Assembly: GCA_002205965.3 (NCBI GenBank) | Contig: NADL03000594.1 | Coordinates: 1,364,001-1,428,000, forward strand | Length of the DNA: 64,000 nucleotides | From: Kappaphycus alvarezii | Lineage: Eukaryota > Rhodophyta > Florideophyceae > Gigartinales > Solieriaceae | Reading direction: 5' to 3' | Part shown: one piece after another, positions 32,601 to 42,511 of the stretch | Layout: each line of letters begins with the position of its first letter | Numbering within the stretch: the first letter of the stretch is position 1 | The notes under the pieces: model-generated | What the model saw: the letters and a program-made list of their open reading frames with translations, nothing else | What the model was told of the DNA's origin: nothing | Database searches by the model: none | Program-made: the position numbers and the translations under genes

Positions 32601-32760
32601 TTAGACTTATCTCTGGTACCGCAAATCCTGCTGATGGCCTAACGAGGCCGAATGTTTGCAAGCCTCCGCTATAAATTCGACGAACTGATGTTGACAGAAT
32701 GTTCATTGAACAATGTATTATCCGTTAGAAATAAGGGACACCTGCCTAGATTTTTGAAAG
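29650..32760 (+). mobile_element. Ty1/copia-type retroelement fossil, 5'-truncated
   Basis: Recognisable parts in order: the integrase zinc-binding region at about 30065-30240 (RIHRLFYHSH, TDYCDVCQS), the integrase core remnant and C-terminal part to about 30937 (VLFYREN), reverse transcriptase over 31088-31942 (NRKVWEVF, KARFVGQGYKHY, AYLHARKKMSRDIYVKI) and RNase H at about 32171-32674 (YSSRKSRPVVRSIMAGEF, LFTDSKQIFDVV, GTANPADGLTRPN). It is related in plan to the copia element at 51.9-59.9 kb but is a separate lineage. It is broken in perhaps five to eight places; gag is absent. It probably ends in the LTR-like sequence to its right. Confidence 0.8.
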
Positions 32761-32770
32761 GGCGGAAATA

Positions 32771-33270
32771 ATATGCAAAAGGGCTCACTATGGTGCCAGC
32801 GCAGCATCTTTGACAGCTCAGCACAAATTACCAGATATTTTATGATATTGATTAAGCATAAAATGCTACAGAAGTCACTAGATTTGATTTTTTTTATGGT
32901 GGATTAGCTGTAAACTGCACTGCATTGTACTTTCAAATACAGTGCAAAGGGCTACAAAAAGCCTATATAAGTGCTTTCGTACCGAGTAGCGGAGCAAGTC
33001 CAAGACAGGAATCATCAGCCATCAGACAGAGGAAGTAAACACTTGTTCTTGCGGCAATAAGGGGAAGCAAACCCGTCGAGCACAACATTCAGTAGTTGTG
33101 TAGAAATTGTAAGCTCGGCTTGTAGGGATTACAGTAGACTTCTACTAGCAACCTTGCTGCATGCTACACGTGTGATACCTTTGGACTGTGATACTACACC
33201 GACTTGCTAGCAACGGATTCACCAAGGGACAGTACTGTAAAGTACTGAATATCAACGAGAAGGGGTTGCA
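32771..33270 (+). repeat. Probable 3' LTR of the preceding copia fossil (single copy)
   Basis: A purine-rich tract (GAAAGGGCGGAAA) at about 32757 precedes this sequence, as a polypurine tract precedes a 3' LTR. The sequence contains CCTATATAAGTGC at about 32963 as a TATA-like core followed by a leader-like region. No second copy exists in the window, so its ends cannot be fixed; the call rests on position only. Confidence 0.35.
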
Positions 33271-33395
33271 GCGCAATTGCGAACACCAAAGTCTACCTCC
33301 GTCCGTCCTGCGGGTGTAGGCGTCGACTGAGCCATTACCGCGGTAGGTCCACGTTCAAGTACACTGCCGCTAGTAATTTCAGAGGCAATTTTTTT

Positions 33396-33680
33396 TTGAA
33401 AAACGTGTATTTTACTAGCTCAATTCAAAAAAATAATCTGTTAGATGTGTCAGCCATCGATCTTACTCTGCAGCGCGTAATGCCCAGTGAGAAGCAAAGT
33501 GCTGAATGGGGAGTGAGAGCTATTAAGGCCCCTTCCGCTAGGCTTAAGGTGCCTCTTACAGCAGATGCAGAAAAACGATTTCGCTTGCTGACGATCTGTT
33601 TTCACCTGTTCAACTACAGAACGCGCGTTGTTGGCTTGAATTTGATTCGCCCAACATATCAGAGAACAAAAGAACTGTAA
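33396..33680 (+). pseudogene. PIF/Harbinger-type DDE transposase, C-terminal end
   Basis: The reading MPSEKQSAEWGVRAIKAP, then RLKVPLTADAEKRFRLLTIC, FHLFNYRTRVVGLNLIRPTY matches the C-terminal block of DDE_Tnp_4 transposases. There, the glutamate of the SAEWGM motif is the third catalytic residue and is followed by a helix ending in LHNFRTR-GLNQI. Only about 95 codons remain; the first two catalytic Asp residues are missing, because the copia LTR-like sequence directly adjoins the left side. It converges with a Myb-like ORF, the usual partner in Harbinger elements. Confidence 0.65.
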
Positions 33681-33707
33681 AGCTACACTTCCTTTACAAA
33701 TCGATTG

Positions 33708-34545
33708 TCATGCTTCCTTTCGCTTTTCTTTCTCTGATAGCTCTCGCATCATCGCTGCCATGTTTTCCAGAAGCGCATTGGTCTGACGAAGACTATCCTG
33801 AACTTCCTCTCTGACTACTCTCTTAATCTGTTCCTCACTCAATGTGTCTTCCGACCTGAGCGCCCGAGATATCGCGCCATGATGCTCAGTCATTTTTACA
33901 TATTATCCCTCATCAAGACGTCTACCTTGCTCGTATTTGAGCCTTTAGGATGTGTGCCAGCCGCCCCAAGAGGGGTTTTGTTCCGCTGAGCACCGATGGG
34001 TTGCGATTCTTCCATCGTTTTCCACCTCCCTCCAGCTGCAAGACTGTTTTCTTCATTAGTACCCGTTCATCCTAATCTATTCCCAGTACCTCAGCTGCGC
34101 ATTTGTTTTGAATTCCACGAGCTATTTGTCTGGCTCGGCGAACGGCAGGCGGACAGCTTGGATCTCCAGTCTTTTTGTGGGCGTTTGCAAGTTTATCAAA
34201 CTTGTTCTTGAGGGAACCATGATCGCGTTTTGGACGAATGTTTTCTGTAGGCCGTTTGTCGAACTTCGTAGCAACTTACGCCCACATATTGGCCCCTAGA
34301 GGTTCGACCTCGGCCACAAAATCTAGTAGAGCTTCGACTTCATCATGGGAATAGTTCGGTGCCCTAGTGCGGCTTGATTTCTTCTTCTGTTTTTTGTTGG
34401 CGGTTTCGTTGTTTTGGACGGAAGAAGGGGGAGAGATGGTTTTGGTTGAATTAAGATTCGCATTTGGATCGGAGGAGGTTGCCCCCAGAGTAGGTTCAGA
34501 TGGTTCCGGGGTGGGACCAACCGTTGCGGCCTGATAAGGTCCGGG
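33708..34545 (-). pseudogene. Myb/SANT-like partner protein of a Harbinger element
   Basis: Reading leftward from about 34545: a Pro/Ser-rich start (GPTPEPSEPTLGAT), a basic stretch (KKQKKKSSRTRAPN), then NYSHDEVEALLDFVAEVEPL and GANMWA, and, after a stop, VATKFDKR, RDHGSLKNKFDKLANAHKKT and GDPSCPPAVRRARQIARGIQ. This is the Myb-like trihelical DNA-binding domain (DUF6818 type) that accompanies transposases in oomycetes and algae. A coiled-coil C-terminal segment occupies 33893-33708 (EEQIKRVVREEVQDSLRQTN). In Harbinger transposons the Myb-like protein binds the element ends and escorts the transposase into the nucleus. At least three interruptions are present here. The gene is convergent with the transposase tail. 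Confidence 0.65.
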
Positions 34546-34593
34546 AGGAGTTTCGCGCCGGATTGGTTCTTATTTGATTAAGACACCTTCGGA

Positions 34594-34636
34594 GAAAATT
34601 CGGGGTGTTTTGAATGCATGAAAAATATGGTCAGCT
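34594..34636 (+). repeat. Recurrent element-end motif, copy
   Basis: Reads GAAAATTCGGGGTGTTTTGA followed by ATGCATGAAAAATATGGTCAG. Further copies lie at 35052-35096 (same orientation, 458 bp downstream), 46829-46871 and 5079-5037 (inverted). It lies at the left of a 0.4-kb segment with no recognisable gene. Confidence 0.6.
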
Positions 34637-35051
34637 GTTCCCTAAGGGATGTGATGGTAAGACATTTTCGTGAACTGGCAGACTGGTGGACTAATGTCAG
34701 TCAGCAAATATTTTTTATTTCAACCAAACAATATTCTGGCGATTTATTTGTGGCATTTCTCGGGATGCACCCATCCTGTCCTACTGAAGGCAATGTAATT
34801 GATTTTTTGGATTTTTCGCGCGCAAGGCTCTGAAATCTACAGGCGTATGGTCTGTAATGGCAGCCAACTCCTACCTGTCTCCTGCACAAAAACCGGTCTT
34901 GGACGCGGGACCCTTACTGCTACGGTCTGAAAGGAGCAATGAGTTACGCATTGCCCAGAATCCGGAAGGTGCGCAATTCTTTCCGTACATGGACATGATA
35001 CCTCACACGTTACGTCTCGATAAAAAATTCTTTCGATGTTTCCATTTAGAA

Positions 35052-35096
35052 GGGGGAAATTTGGGGTGTTTTTAATGCATGAAAAATATGGTCAGC
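35052..35096 (+). repeat. Recurrent element-end motif, copy
   Basis: Starts GGGGGAAATTTGGGGTGTTT and continues with AATGCATGAAAAATATGGTCAG, nearly identical to the copy 458 bp upstream. The 415 bp between the two copies contain no gene I recognise. Confidence 0.6.
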
Positions 35097-35530
35097 CGCA
35101 CCAGCGAGGAATGGGGCCTCCACCATTAGGAATGATCATGCAGACTAGCCTCAACCAATCTCTGATGCAACCATAACTTATCAACTACCTGTCATTCAAC
35201 CTTTTGTAAATCTCCCGATGAGCGCCATTTACCATTTTACCATTTTCAACTTCGAATTCAATGCTTTCAGAGCAAAAGTAATATGAAGCATTGTCTCGCT
35301 TTTCGAGTGCCCTCACACTGCAAATCTCTGCCGCCCAAAGCCCGCTCAAGGCCTCGATTTCACACTTTGTTCGAATTGTAATTTGGATTCAATCCACTGT
35401 CCCCCTCTTCTTGCCTCAGCGCAGTATGCCAGCAACAACCATCATTCCCATTTCTATCCCTTCCCTCACTTCGTCCCTCGAGGACGAGGAATAGGCCCAT
35501 AACGCCCTCTCTACCCTGTGGCGGCCAACA

Positions 35531-36856
35531 ATGCCCCCTTGCTATGCCCTGCTCCTGGCAGCCGTTTCCTTGTCGCTCAAACTTCTTCCCACCAATAGCA
35601 CCCCTCTTCCGTCTCTGTCCCATTCGTCTCACCTCGATCCCCGTCACTACTATCACAACTCTTATCCTCGTCCCCGCCTCCATCCCAAATTACGGGCTAT
35701 TGACCACTCCGACATCACGCATTCCCCTACGAACGACTACTTCACTTCTCAGCGGGCAGCACATGGAGCTCTTCGCAGCTCGGACAGATATCGAGGTGGT
35801 GAAGGGGGTGATAGAGATACGGAGCGGAGGGTCGGGGAATGGAAACGGGGAGGATATGAGGGGGAAGGTGGAGAGGATAAGGGGAGCTCAGTGGCGGAGG
35901 AAATTTTTCAGTCGATCGGAAAATGGCTTGGGTTTAAAAAGTGGGGCCGCGACGGGGAGAGAAACGGGACGAGGGTTGATGATGATGCCCAGAAGAAATT
36001 TGAAAGGGTGGGCGGGCTGAAGGGTATGAGTGAAGGGTCGAAGGCTGGTGGGATAAATGGGGGTATGGGGGCGAATGAGATTAGGGGAGAGTTTGGCGAA
36101 AGGATGGAGAGAGATGAGGATGAGGGAGAGGGGGGTAGCAAAGGTGGGGATGAATGGGAGGGGGAGGGGGACGGGAAGGATGTGTGGGGCGGGTTGGGTG
36201 GGCAGGGGAGGGAGGGAGGGGGGAAGGAGAGTGATGCAGTGGTGAAAGAGGGTGGAGACGAGAGGGCAGGGGGTGAGAATGAGGGTGCGGAAAGGGATGA
36301 AATGTCGGAGGCTGATGTATTGGAGATGGTGAGATTGTTTCGAAGGTTTTTTAGTGGGGTAGATCGGATACTGAGCGAAGCAAATGGGGAAAAGGGGGGA
36401 ACAGTGAAGTGGACGGGACGTTTGAAGGGGATAGGAAGTGGTAGTGTGGGAAAGGCTGAGTTGGGGGGCGGAGGTGGAAATGGAGAGGCGACTCAGGGGA
36501 TTGGACGGGAGAAGGGAAAGACAGAGCTGCCGGATGTTGCGATGGCGTTGGCTGAAGTGGATAGGTTGAACCGGTTGCGGGACTTGGAGAGGAGAAAGAT
36601 GGGAGAAGAAGAAGGCGGGATGGGACGGGAACGGTTAAAATATATGGCGAGGGCTGGAGTAGGGGAGGTGGACGAGGAGGAGGAAGCTGCGGACTTGGAG
36701 AGTGATAGGATGGTGAGGGAGTTGCCGAAAGCTGCGCCGAGCTACGGAATAAGGAAGAAGTTATTGGGACGTGGAGAGGATATTGCTGAGGAACGGGGAA
36801 GGAGGAAAGGTTTGAAGGAGTGGTTGTTGGAAGGCATTGAGACCATGATCAGATAG
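35531..36856 (+). CDS. Hypothetical Gly/Glu-rich protein with N-terminal signal-like segment
   Basis: An open frame of 441 codons starting MPPCYALLLAAVSLSLKLLP, a hydrophobic segment suited to a secretory signal peptide. It is followed by a His/Pro/Ser-rich stretch, then about 200 residues very rich in Gly, Glu, Asp and Arg, and a more ordinary C-terminal third with probable helices (EADVLEMVRLFRRFFSGVDR, ALAEVDRLNRLRDLERRK) and a basic end (RRKGLKEWLLEGIETMIR). No known domain is recognised. The coding strand is strikingly purine-rich in the middle, which keeps the opposite strand open as Ser/Pro-rich frames. The two charged helical segments favour a real gene, but a low-complexity chance frame is possible. 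It is the first gene of the island and is followed on the same strand by the PMT gene. Confidence 0.5.
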   Translation: MPPCYALLLAAVSLSLKLLPTNSTPLPSLSHSSHLDPRHYYHNSYPRPRLHPKLRAIDHSDITHSPTNDYFTSQRAAHGALRSSDRYRGGEGGDRDTERRVGEWKRGGYEGEGGEDKGSSVAEEIFQSIGKWLGFKKWGRDGERNGTRVDDDAQKKFERVGGLKGMSEGSKAGGINGGMGANEIRGEFGERMERDEDEGEGGSKGGDEWEGEGDGKDVWGGLGGQGREGGGKESDAVVKEGGDERAGGENEGAERDEMSEADVLEMVRLFRRFFSGVDRILSEANGEKGGTVKWTGRLKGIGSGSVGKAELGGGGGNGEATQGIGREKGKTELPDVAMALAEVDRLNRLRDLERRKMGEEEGGMGRERLKYMARAGVGEVDEEEEAADLESDRMVRELPKAAPSYGIRKKLLGRGEDIAEERGRRKGLKEWLLEGIETMIR

Positions 36857-38097
36857 GCGAGAGTTAAATTGATCCGGCGTATGTTTGTACACGTGTAGTT
36901 GCGAATGGCAAATCTTACAGACCCGGATGGAACTGTAAGTACAATTTGCAAGGGTGGTTTGTGCCGATGACATGTTTCAGGTTTCCTGTCGAGCTACAGT
37001 ACTTTCGAATAGGACAGTACAGTGTACTGTACTGTACTGCACAGTAAACTACTAAATTTTAGAATTTAAACTTGGAAAGGACACCACAACGCGTACCCAC
37101 TACCCTGTTGCAGTTTTTGACTTTGGGATAGGCGCCATTACATGTTTTTACAGGAAAGCACTCAAACGTCCCCCTTTTCGAACTTCCTGGCACCCGGTTT
37201 TGTACAGTGCCCATAGTGCAGCACGACAAAAATTTTCAACTCACTCTTCCTCCTCACCACAACGGATGATGACATCATGGACAAGAACAGTGGTAGGTTG
37301 ATTGGGAAACGTTGAATTTGATGATTCAGCATGGAAAGCTTGCGAAGAAGGCTGTGGCTACAGCCAGAGTACCGTAGTTGGGATTTTTGTACTTGCGGTA
37401 CTTTCCTCCAAAAGGATGATGCAGTACCGTATGATCTGGAGGAGGCATTACCTTGAGGCGGGGTACTGTACTGTACTGTCTTTTGGGCTGCAGTTCTTTT
37501 TTGAGCCAAGAATTTAGGCTGGATTGTCCACAGTTATTGATTGATATGGATTAGTTGATATTTTCCGAAAGGCCACACATTGTACGCTAACACGTCACTC
37601 AGTGTCCTTTAATTTCAAGTTTTTGTGCCCTGTCCAGTAAGTTAGTACGAGGTATAGTACAGTACTGTACTGTATTGTACGCAACCTTTTCTCTACTACT
37701 CCCCAAGTCATGTAGTATGGCACTGAAGGGAGTATATTCCTTCGAGAGCCAACACAGGCGCAGTACTCTGCCCATTACACAAGTGGCTCCCAGAAACTGT
37801 GCAGCATTTTTTTACCGAAAAACATGCCGGAAAGGGCCATACTCTAAAACATTTCCACAGATGACAACGACTAGCTAGTCTGCAATCTCTGGTTAGTATC
37901 CAACGTTCCGGCAGGCGGATCACCCAGTCGCATAATTCATTTATTGTTGTCCATCAAAGAACGTAGCGTCACCTTGCTGATCCAGTACAAAGGTAAGATA
38001 TTGCTTGCAGGAGCCCCATTCGTCTGGACTGAGACCCCTTGACGGTCGCAGTCGGCTGTTCTGTCGATTTTCGAGCTGCCTACCTCCCCATCACATC
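36857..38097. other. Intergenic region with GTACTGTAC palindromes
   Basis: No gene. Overlapping GTACTGTAC/GTACAGTAC words occur at about 37016-37040, 37461-37480 and 37651-37680. A promoter for the PMT gene must lie in the right part; no TATA box stands out. GGTAAGATATTGCTTGCAG at about 37991-38009 has splice-site-like ends but is far too short for an intron. Confidence 0.6.
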
Positions 38098-39835
38098 ATG
38101 TTGCGTCAGCGCCGCAAACCCAGCGCTCAAGGTCGCTCCCAAAAACCTTCATTTTCTGCCCGCAAGCGAAAGCCATCTGTTCAATCGGCGTTTCAAACAG
38201 CATCTGCTTGGCTTTTAGATGTAATTGGCATCCGCAAGCTTCGTCCAGATCCTCCCCTTTCCCCACATGATAAGAGCGCGTTACGTCTGGATGCCGCTCT
38301 TGTCACTCTCATCTTCGTTGTTTCCCTTGCAACCCGATTCTACCGCCTTGCCCAACCCCCGAAGATCGGTATGCATTTCCTTCTTTGCTTTTTGTCTCTG
38401 CACAATGTCAGTACCGCATGTATCTGCAGACGCACTTGAATCAGATCCTAACCTTATTGACGTCTCTCCTTATCCTCAGTTTTTGATGAATTCCATTTTG
38501 CTGCCTTTGTCGATCAATACAACTCTGGTCGCTACCTTTTTGATATCCACCCCCCTCTTGGCAAACTTACCCTGACTGCCGTCGCCAAACTCGCCGGCTA
38601 TCAAAACATCAATTATACCTTTGATGCCCTGGGCAAGCCCTTCGGTGATTTAGTCTACGTTCCCCAACGCGCCTTCTCAGCTCTTGCCGGCTCCTTTATA
38701 CCCCCAGTCATGTACCTCACCTGTCGTACCCTCCTCTTCACCCCTCTCGTCAGTCTTACAGCAGCCGCGATGCCCCTCTTTGATTTTCTTCTTTGCATCG
38801 AATCTCGCCTCATACTCACCGACTCTCAGCTCATCCTTTTTATACAATCCTCCTTTTTATGTGCATTCAAGTTGTGGTCCACTCCAAAGAGTACACCAAA
38901 ACGCTACTTATGGCTTTGTCTCACTGCATTTTTCGGCGCATGCGCAATCTCTACCAAATGGACAGCGATGGTTGCCCCCGCCATGATCGGGTTAGTTTCC
39001 CTTGTGGGCTTTCTATTTAGAACTTCGACCTCTCTTGACCTCATCGAAATGGCCATCGCAGGGTTTATTGCCATCACATTGTATATGTCGACCTTTTGGA
39101 TCCACTTTCGACTGCTTCCCTTTTCCGGTCCTGGAGACGCGTTTATGAAAATAGACTTCCAACAAACACTGATCGGAAACCCTCATTACGGCGAGTATGA
39201 CGTGGCGACGTTGAAACCTCCATCGTTCTGGGAAGCGTTTCGATATCTGAATTGGGAAATGCTTCGTGCAAACAGTGCGATCGAACAGAGGCATCACTGG
39301 GAATCGAAATGGTACGAATGGTTGTACAATGCCCGTGGCGTGTTGTATATCGATGAACCAGAGGGAAAAAGGACTACGGCAGCAAATATACCTCATCTCG
39401 AATCCCGTGTTGACAATTTGCACGGGGTTAGGGGTGATCATATCATTAGTGTTGTTACTTCGAGTACCGTTCCAAATACGTCACGCTCGACGGAAGGTGG
39501 GTGAAGACCTAGAGTCGGTGGATGAGGTGGGGAGACTGAAGAAAAGGGGATGGTTAATCTCGTTCCACTGGGTGGCGTGGGTATTGAACCTGCTACCGTA
39601 TGTTGGAGTGAAACGGTGTACCTTTCTGTACCATGTGTTGCCGTCTTTGCAAATGGCGAGTATGTTGGCTGCGATTGTGTTGCAGGGGTTGGGAAGGAAG
39701 GTGAGGGTAGTGGCTTGTGTAGTGGTGATGGTGGGGTTGATTGGGGCATTCTATTGGTGGAGGGCATGGATATACGGGATTCCTCAAAGTATAGAGGCTC
39801 ATGACAAACTGAGGCTTATGCCCAGATGGAATTGA
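38098..39835 (+). CDS. Dolichyl-phosphate-mannose--protein mannosyltransferase (PMT), MIR-less, two exons
   Basis: Transfers mannose from dolichyl phosphate to Ser/Thr of proteins in the ER lumen. Exon 1 is 38098-38368; the intron is 38369-38479 (GT...AG, 111 bp); exon 2 starts at 38480. Splicing joins PPKI to VFDEFHFAAFV, recreating the invariant luminal DE motif (residues 93-94), and HPPLGK follows at 114-119. Several hydrophobic segments follow, then FWIHFRLLPFSGPGDAFM, HHWESKWYEWLYNARGVLYI and, near the end, LPYVGVKRCTFLYHVLPSLQ. Fungal and animal PMTs carry three MIR repeats after the SGPGDAFM region; here about 60 residues connect directly to the next membrane block, giving about 541 residues as in bacterial PMTs. 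The frame changes by one base in an A5 run at 39366-39370 (either a sequencing error or a real lesion); dropping one A restores GLRQQIYLISNP. An in-frame ATG at 38005 is an alternative start. Confidence 0.85.
38369..38479 (+). other. Spliceosomal intron of the PMT gene
   Basis: 111 bp, starting GTATGC and ending CCTTATCCTCAG. It interrupts a codon after its first base. Removing it joins KI to VFDEFHF, the most conserved motif of the PMT family, which fixes both splice sites. It is the only well-supported intron in the window. Confidence 0.85.
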
Positions 39836-41866
39836 GGCATATCTCGACCATGCATCATTGCAAGGGCGCAGCGAGTACAGTAGCTGTGGGCGATCCTATT
39901 AGTGCGGAGCGACAGCAGGCTACATGAGTTGTGAAACCAGACAGATGACGGTGAAGAGTGCAGCAGGCGCAAGTTGGAATGATAGAGTGTGTGTCCGCCG
40001 CTCACTGTCCTGGAACGATTGCCAAACGTTGAGCCGCGACGTGCTACGTGCGATGCAGCTGGAAGCCACAAAGACGATGGCAAGAATTTTGTCGCAAGTT
40101 GTGTGCGCCGTATCGTACGTCGGGGTTTGCGAAGTGGGTAAAGGCAGTGTTTCTGCGGACCGAGAGGACCAAGAAGTTATTGTGTTGGTATTACTAACCA
40201 CAGTGCATCTGGCAAGGTCAGAGAGAGCGCATGGACAGTAATCGGTGATGTTACTCTAAAAGCCAAGGTCAATAAACAGGCCTGTGCATTTGGTTTACAG
40301 AAACCAAACAGTACGCACAGACCAGTATCGGCTCGTACTAAAAGGCTAGTCGATATGTATCTTGTCAGTAAGGAATTTTTGGAAGTTACTTTGGGGAGGT
40401 TCAGGTAACAGGTTTAGAATACCGTGTTGAACTGCTGCGCACTGTTCGACTGTGAGTCGGTGACAGTTCAATTATAATTACAGCAGTACACCAAGAGTGA
40501 TTCACTATCGAGATATCTCTTTCACAAGCTTAAACTTTTGTTAGAAAACTGCTTGGCATTGCAAACTCATCTGTGATTGGATGGGTTATAGTTTTATTTG
40601 TAATCTTCAATACATACGGTATAAGACAAAAAATACAAATACGGTGCAAGGTAGCAATATACAGTTCAGGACTGTACTGTACAATGCTGTACATTAGGGT
40701 GTACAGTACTTGTCAACAAATCACCTCGCTTTTGTTTGCATTTTCAAAATCTTTCTTTTGTATCAAATTATTAAGATAATTTCTTTGGTGTTGTGGTTAG
40801 TGTACAGTACCGTTTAGATTATATTTGTAAAAAAATTTCCACAGGCCCCCGATGACAAGGCACAAGCTCGACATGCTTGTTGCTTTTTAGGAAAATCAAG
40901 TATAGTTTTTTAAATTAAGGGATAATTCTGTTTTTAACTCGTGCCGAATAAACTATTTGCCGTGGGCGACTTAAATCCACGTTGTCCTTTGTCATATTGA
41001 TAGTAGCGTCTAAAACGCGTTGAGTGTATATATTGTGAAGCAGACATCACGGGAGGGATATCATGCAGTGTAAGGGCACGTCAAGATCTGCCATAAAAAC
41101 CTCATCAGCTATTTCTATTATTCATGCGTCCCTTTCGTGGCTTGCGTAACTCGGGAAGTAAATGCCAAAATGGGAACAGTGTACAACAGATACTTTTTTA
41201 GATATAAAATTAGGCTATTAAAACTAGGCTGCCGATAATTTTATGGGCTAGAATGCAATTTGAGGATTAAGTACTGTAAAACAATTTTACAAACTCTTCC
41301 TGTTAAGAAGCCAAGGTATTAATAATTGTTGTTGCCGCTTTTATCAACCGGGAATTTTTAGGTTGGTACACCGTACAGTACTGTACACTAGGTACAGATA
41401 CAGGGACCCCTTCCTCACTATCACAGCAGGTCGCATTACATTACTCAATACTGCAGAAGCAATTGTTCATACAGCACCAAAATATCGAGTTTTTTTTGTT
41501 AAAAAAACGGGCTGCCCTCCCCCCCGATCCGCTGTCGCTCTCAACGATACCAAAATGGCATCCCGGGTTATGGATCCTACTCAAAACAGAAGCAAATATT
41601 ATCAAACTTTAACATTTTGGCCCAACTCTTTGCCGCAACTGCTCGTCAAAATCGGAGTATTTATACCCCACCAGTACCCCACTCGACCTTCGCTTCTCTA
41701 CTTGCATCGCCCCCGCACCGCAACCGGAATAATTGTGCAACGCCTTACACCCAACTCACTTCGTCTCCCCACCCTCGTCAACCTCTCTTTCGCCACCTCA
41801 CACCCCACCTCCTACCTCAACCACCACCCTTCATCCACACTTCTCAATTATCCCTCTCCTCCGATT
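39836..41866. other. Intergenic region
   Basis: No gene recognised. GTAC palindromes occur at about 40671-40712 and 41373-41395. Open frames near 39920-40240 on both strands are short and lack motifs. A TATTTATA at about 41658 lies 200 bp before the APS kinase start and could be its TATA box. The open frame of the kinase extends upstream to 41363 without a stop, but that part is low-complexity and includes this AT-rich box, so it is treated as 5' untranslated. Confidence 0.55.
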
Positions 41867-42511
41867 ATGGCTACCAACATTGTATGGCATGACGGCGTCA
41901 TCGCAAAGGAGCACCGCTATGCTATGCTCAAGCAAAAGGGTGCTACAATTTGGCTCACCGGTCTCTCCGGCTCTGGGAAGTCCACCGTCTCTGTAGCCCT
42001 CGAACAGATGATGTTTAAGAGGGGTTACTTGGTTTACCGCCTTGACGGTGACAACATCCGTTTTGGCCTCAACAGCAACCTCGGATTTAGTGCTGACGAC
42101 CGTAAGGAGAACATTCGTCGTATCTCCGAGGTCGCCAAGCTCATGGGTGACGTTGGCGTTATCACCACTTCCGCCTTCATTTCCCCCTACATCGCCGATC
42201 GTCAAGTTGCCCGCCAGATTCATGAAAAGGCAGGCATTCCATTCGTCGAAGTGCACGTCGATGTACCCTTGGAAGTTGCAGAGCAGCGTGATCCGAAGGG
42301 ACTCTACAAAAAGGCTCGCAAGGGTGAGATCAAGAACTTTACCGGGATTGACGACCCTTATGAGGCCCCGGAAACTCCCGAAGTTAAGATCGATACCGAC
42401 AAGCTCAGCGTGAATGAATGCGCCGAGAAGATCCTCGAGTATCTTATTGCTAAGGAGATTGTGCCTCAGAAAGAGGCCGCTGTGGAGAACGGCACCAACG
42501 GCACGGCGTAA
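41867..42511 (+). CDS. Adenylyl-sulfate kinase (APS kinase)
   Basis: Phosphorylates adenosine 5'-phosphosulfate with ATP to give PAPS, the sulfuryl donor for sulfated polysaccharides and for assimilatory reduction in some lineages. The 214-residue product covers the whole family. It shows Walker A GLSGSGKS (residues 32-39), RLDGDNIRFGLN (58-69, APS binding), GFSADDRKENIRRI (73-86), TSAFISPY (101-108), RDPKGLYKKAR (141-151) and FTGIDDPYE (158-166, lid/APS contact). All expected catalytic residues are present. The start ATG at 41867 gives MATNIVWHDG, matching the normal N terminus of stand-alone eukaryotic APS kinases. Longer in-frame starts exist upstream (for example 41363), and a leader for an organelle cannot be excluded. 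A short Ala/Glu/Asn-rich tail ends the protein. Single exon, GC-richer than its surroundings. Confidence 0.95.
   Translation: MATNIVWHDGVIAKEHRYAMLKQKGATIWLTGLSGSGKSTVSVALEQMMFKRGYLVYRLDGDNIRFGLNSNLGFSADDRKENIRRISEVAKLMGDVGVITTSAFISPYIADRQVARQIHEKAGIPFVEVHVDVPLEVAEQRDPKGLYKKARKGEIKNFTGIDDPYEAPETPEVKIDTDKLSVNECAEKILEYLIAKEIVPQKEAAVENGTNGTA

Noticed and set aside
37990-38010. GT...AG pair before the PMT start
   Set aside because: About 18 bases is too short for a spliceosomal intron.
41363-41866. Upstream extension of the APS kinase frame
   Set aside because: Low-complexity, includes a TATA-like box, and the downstream ATG gives the normal family N terminus.
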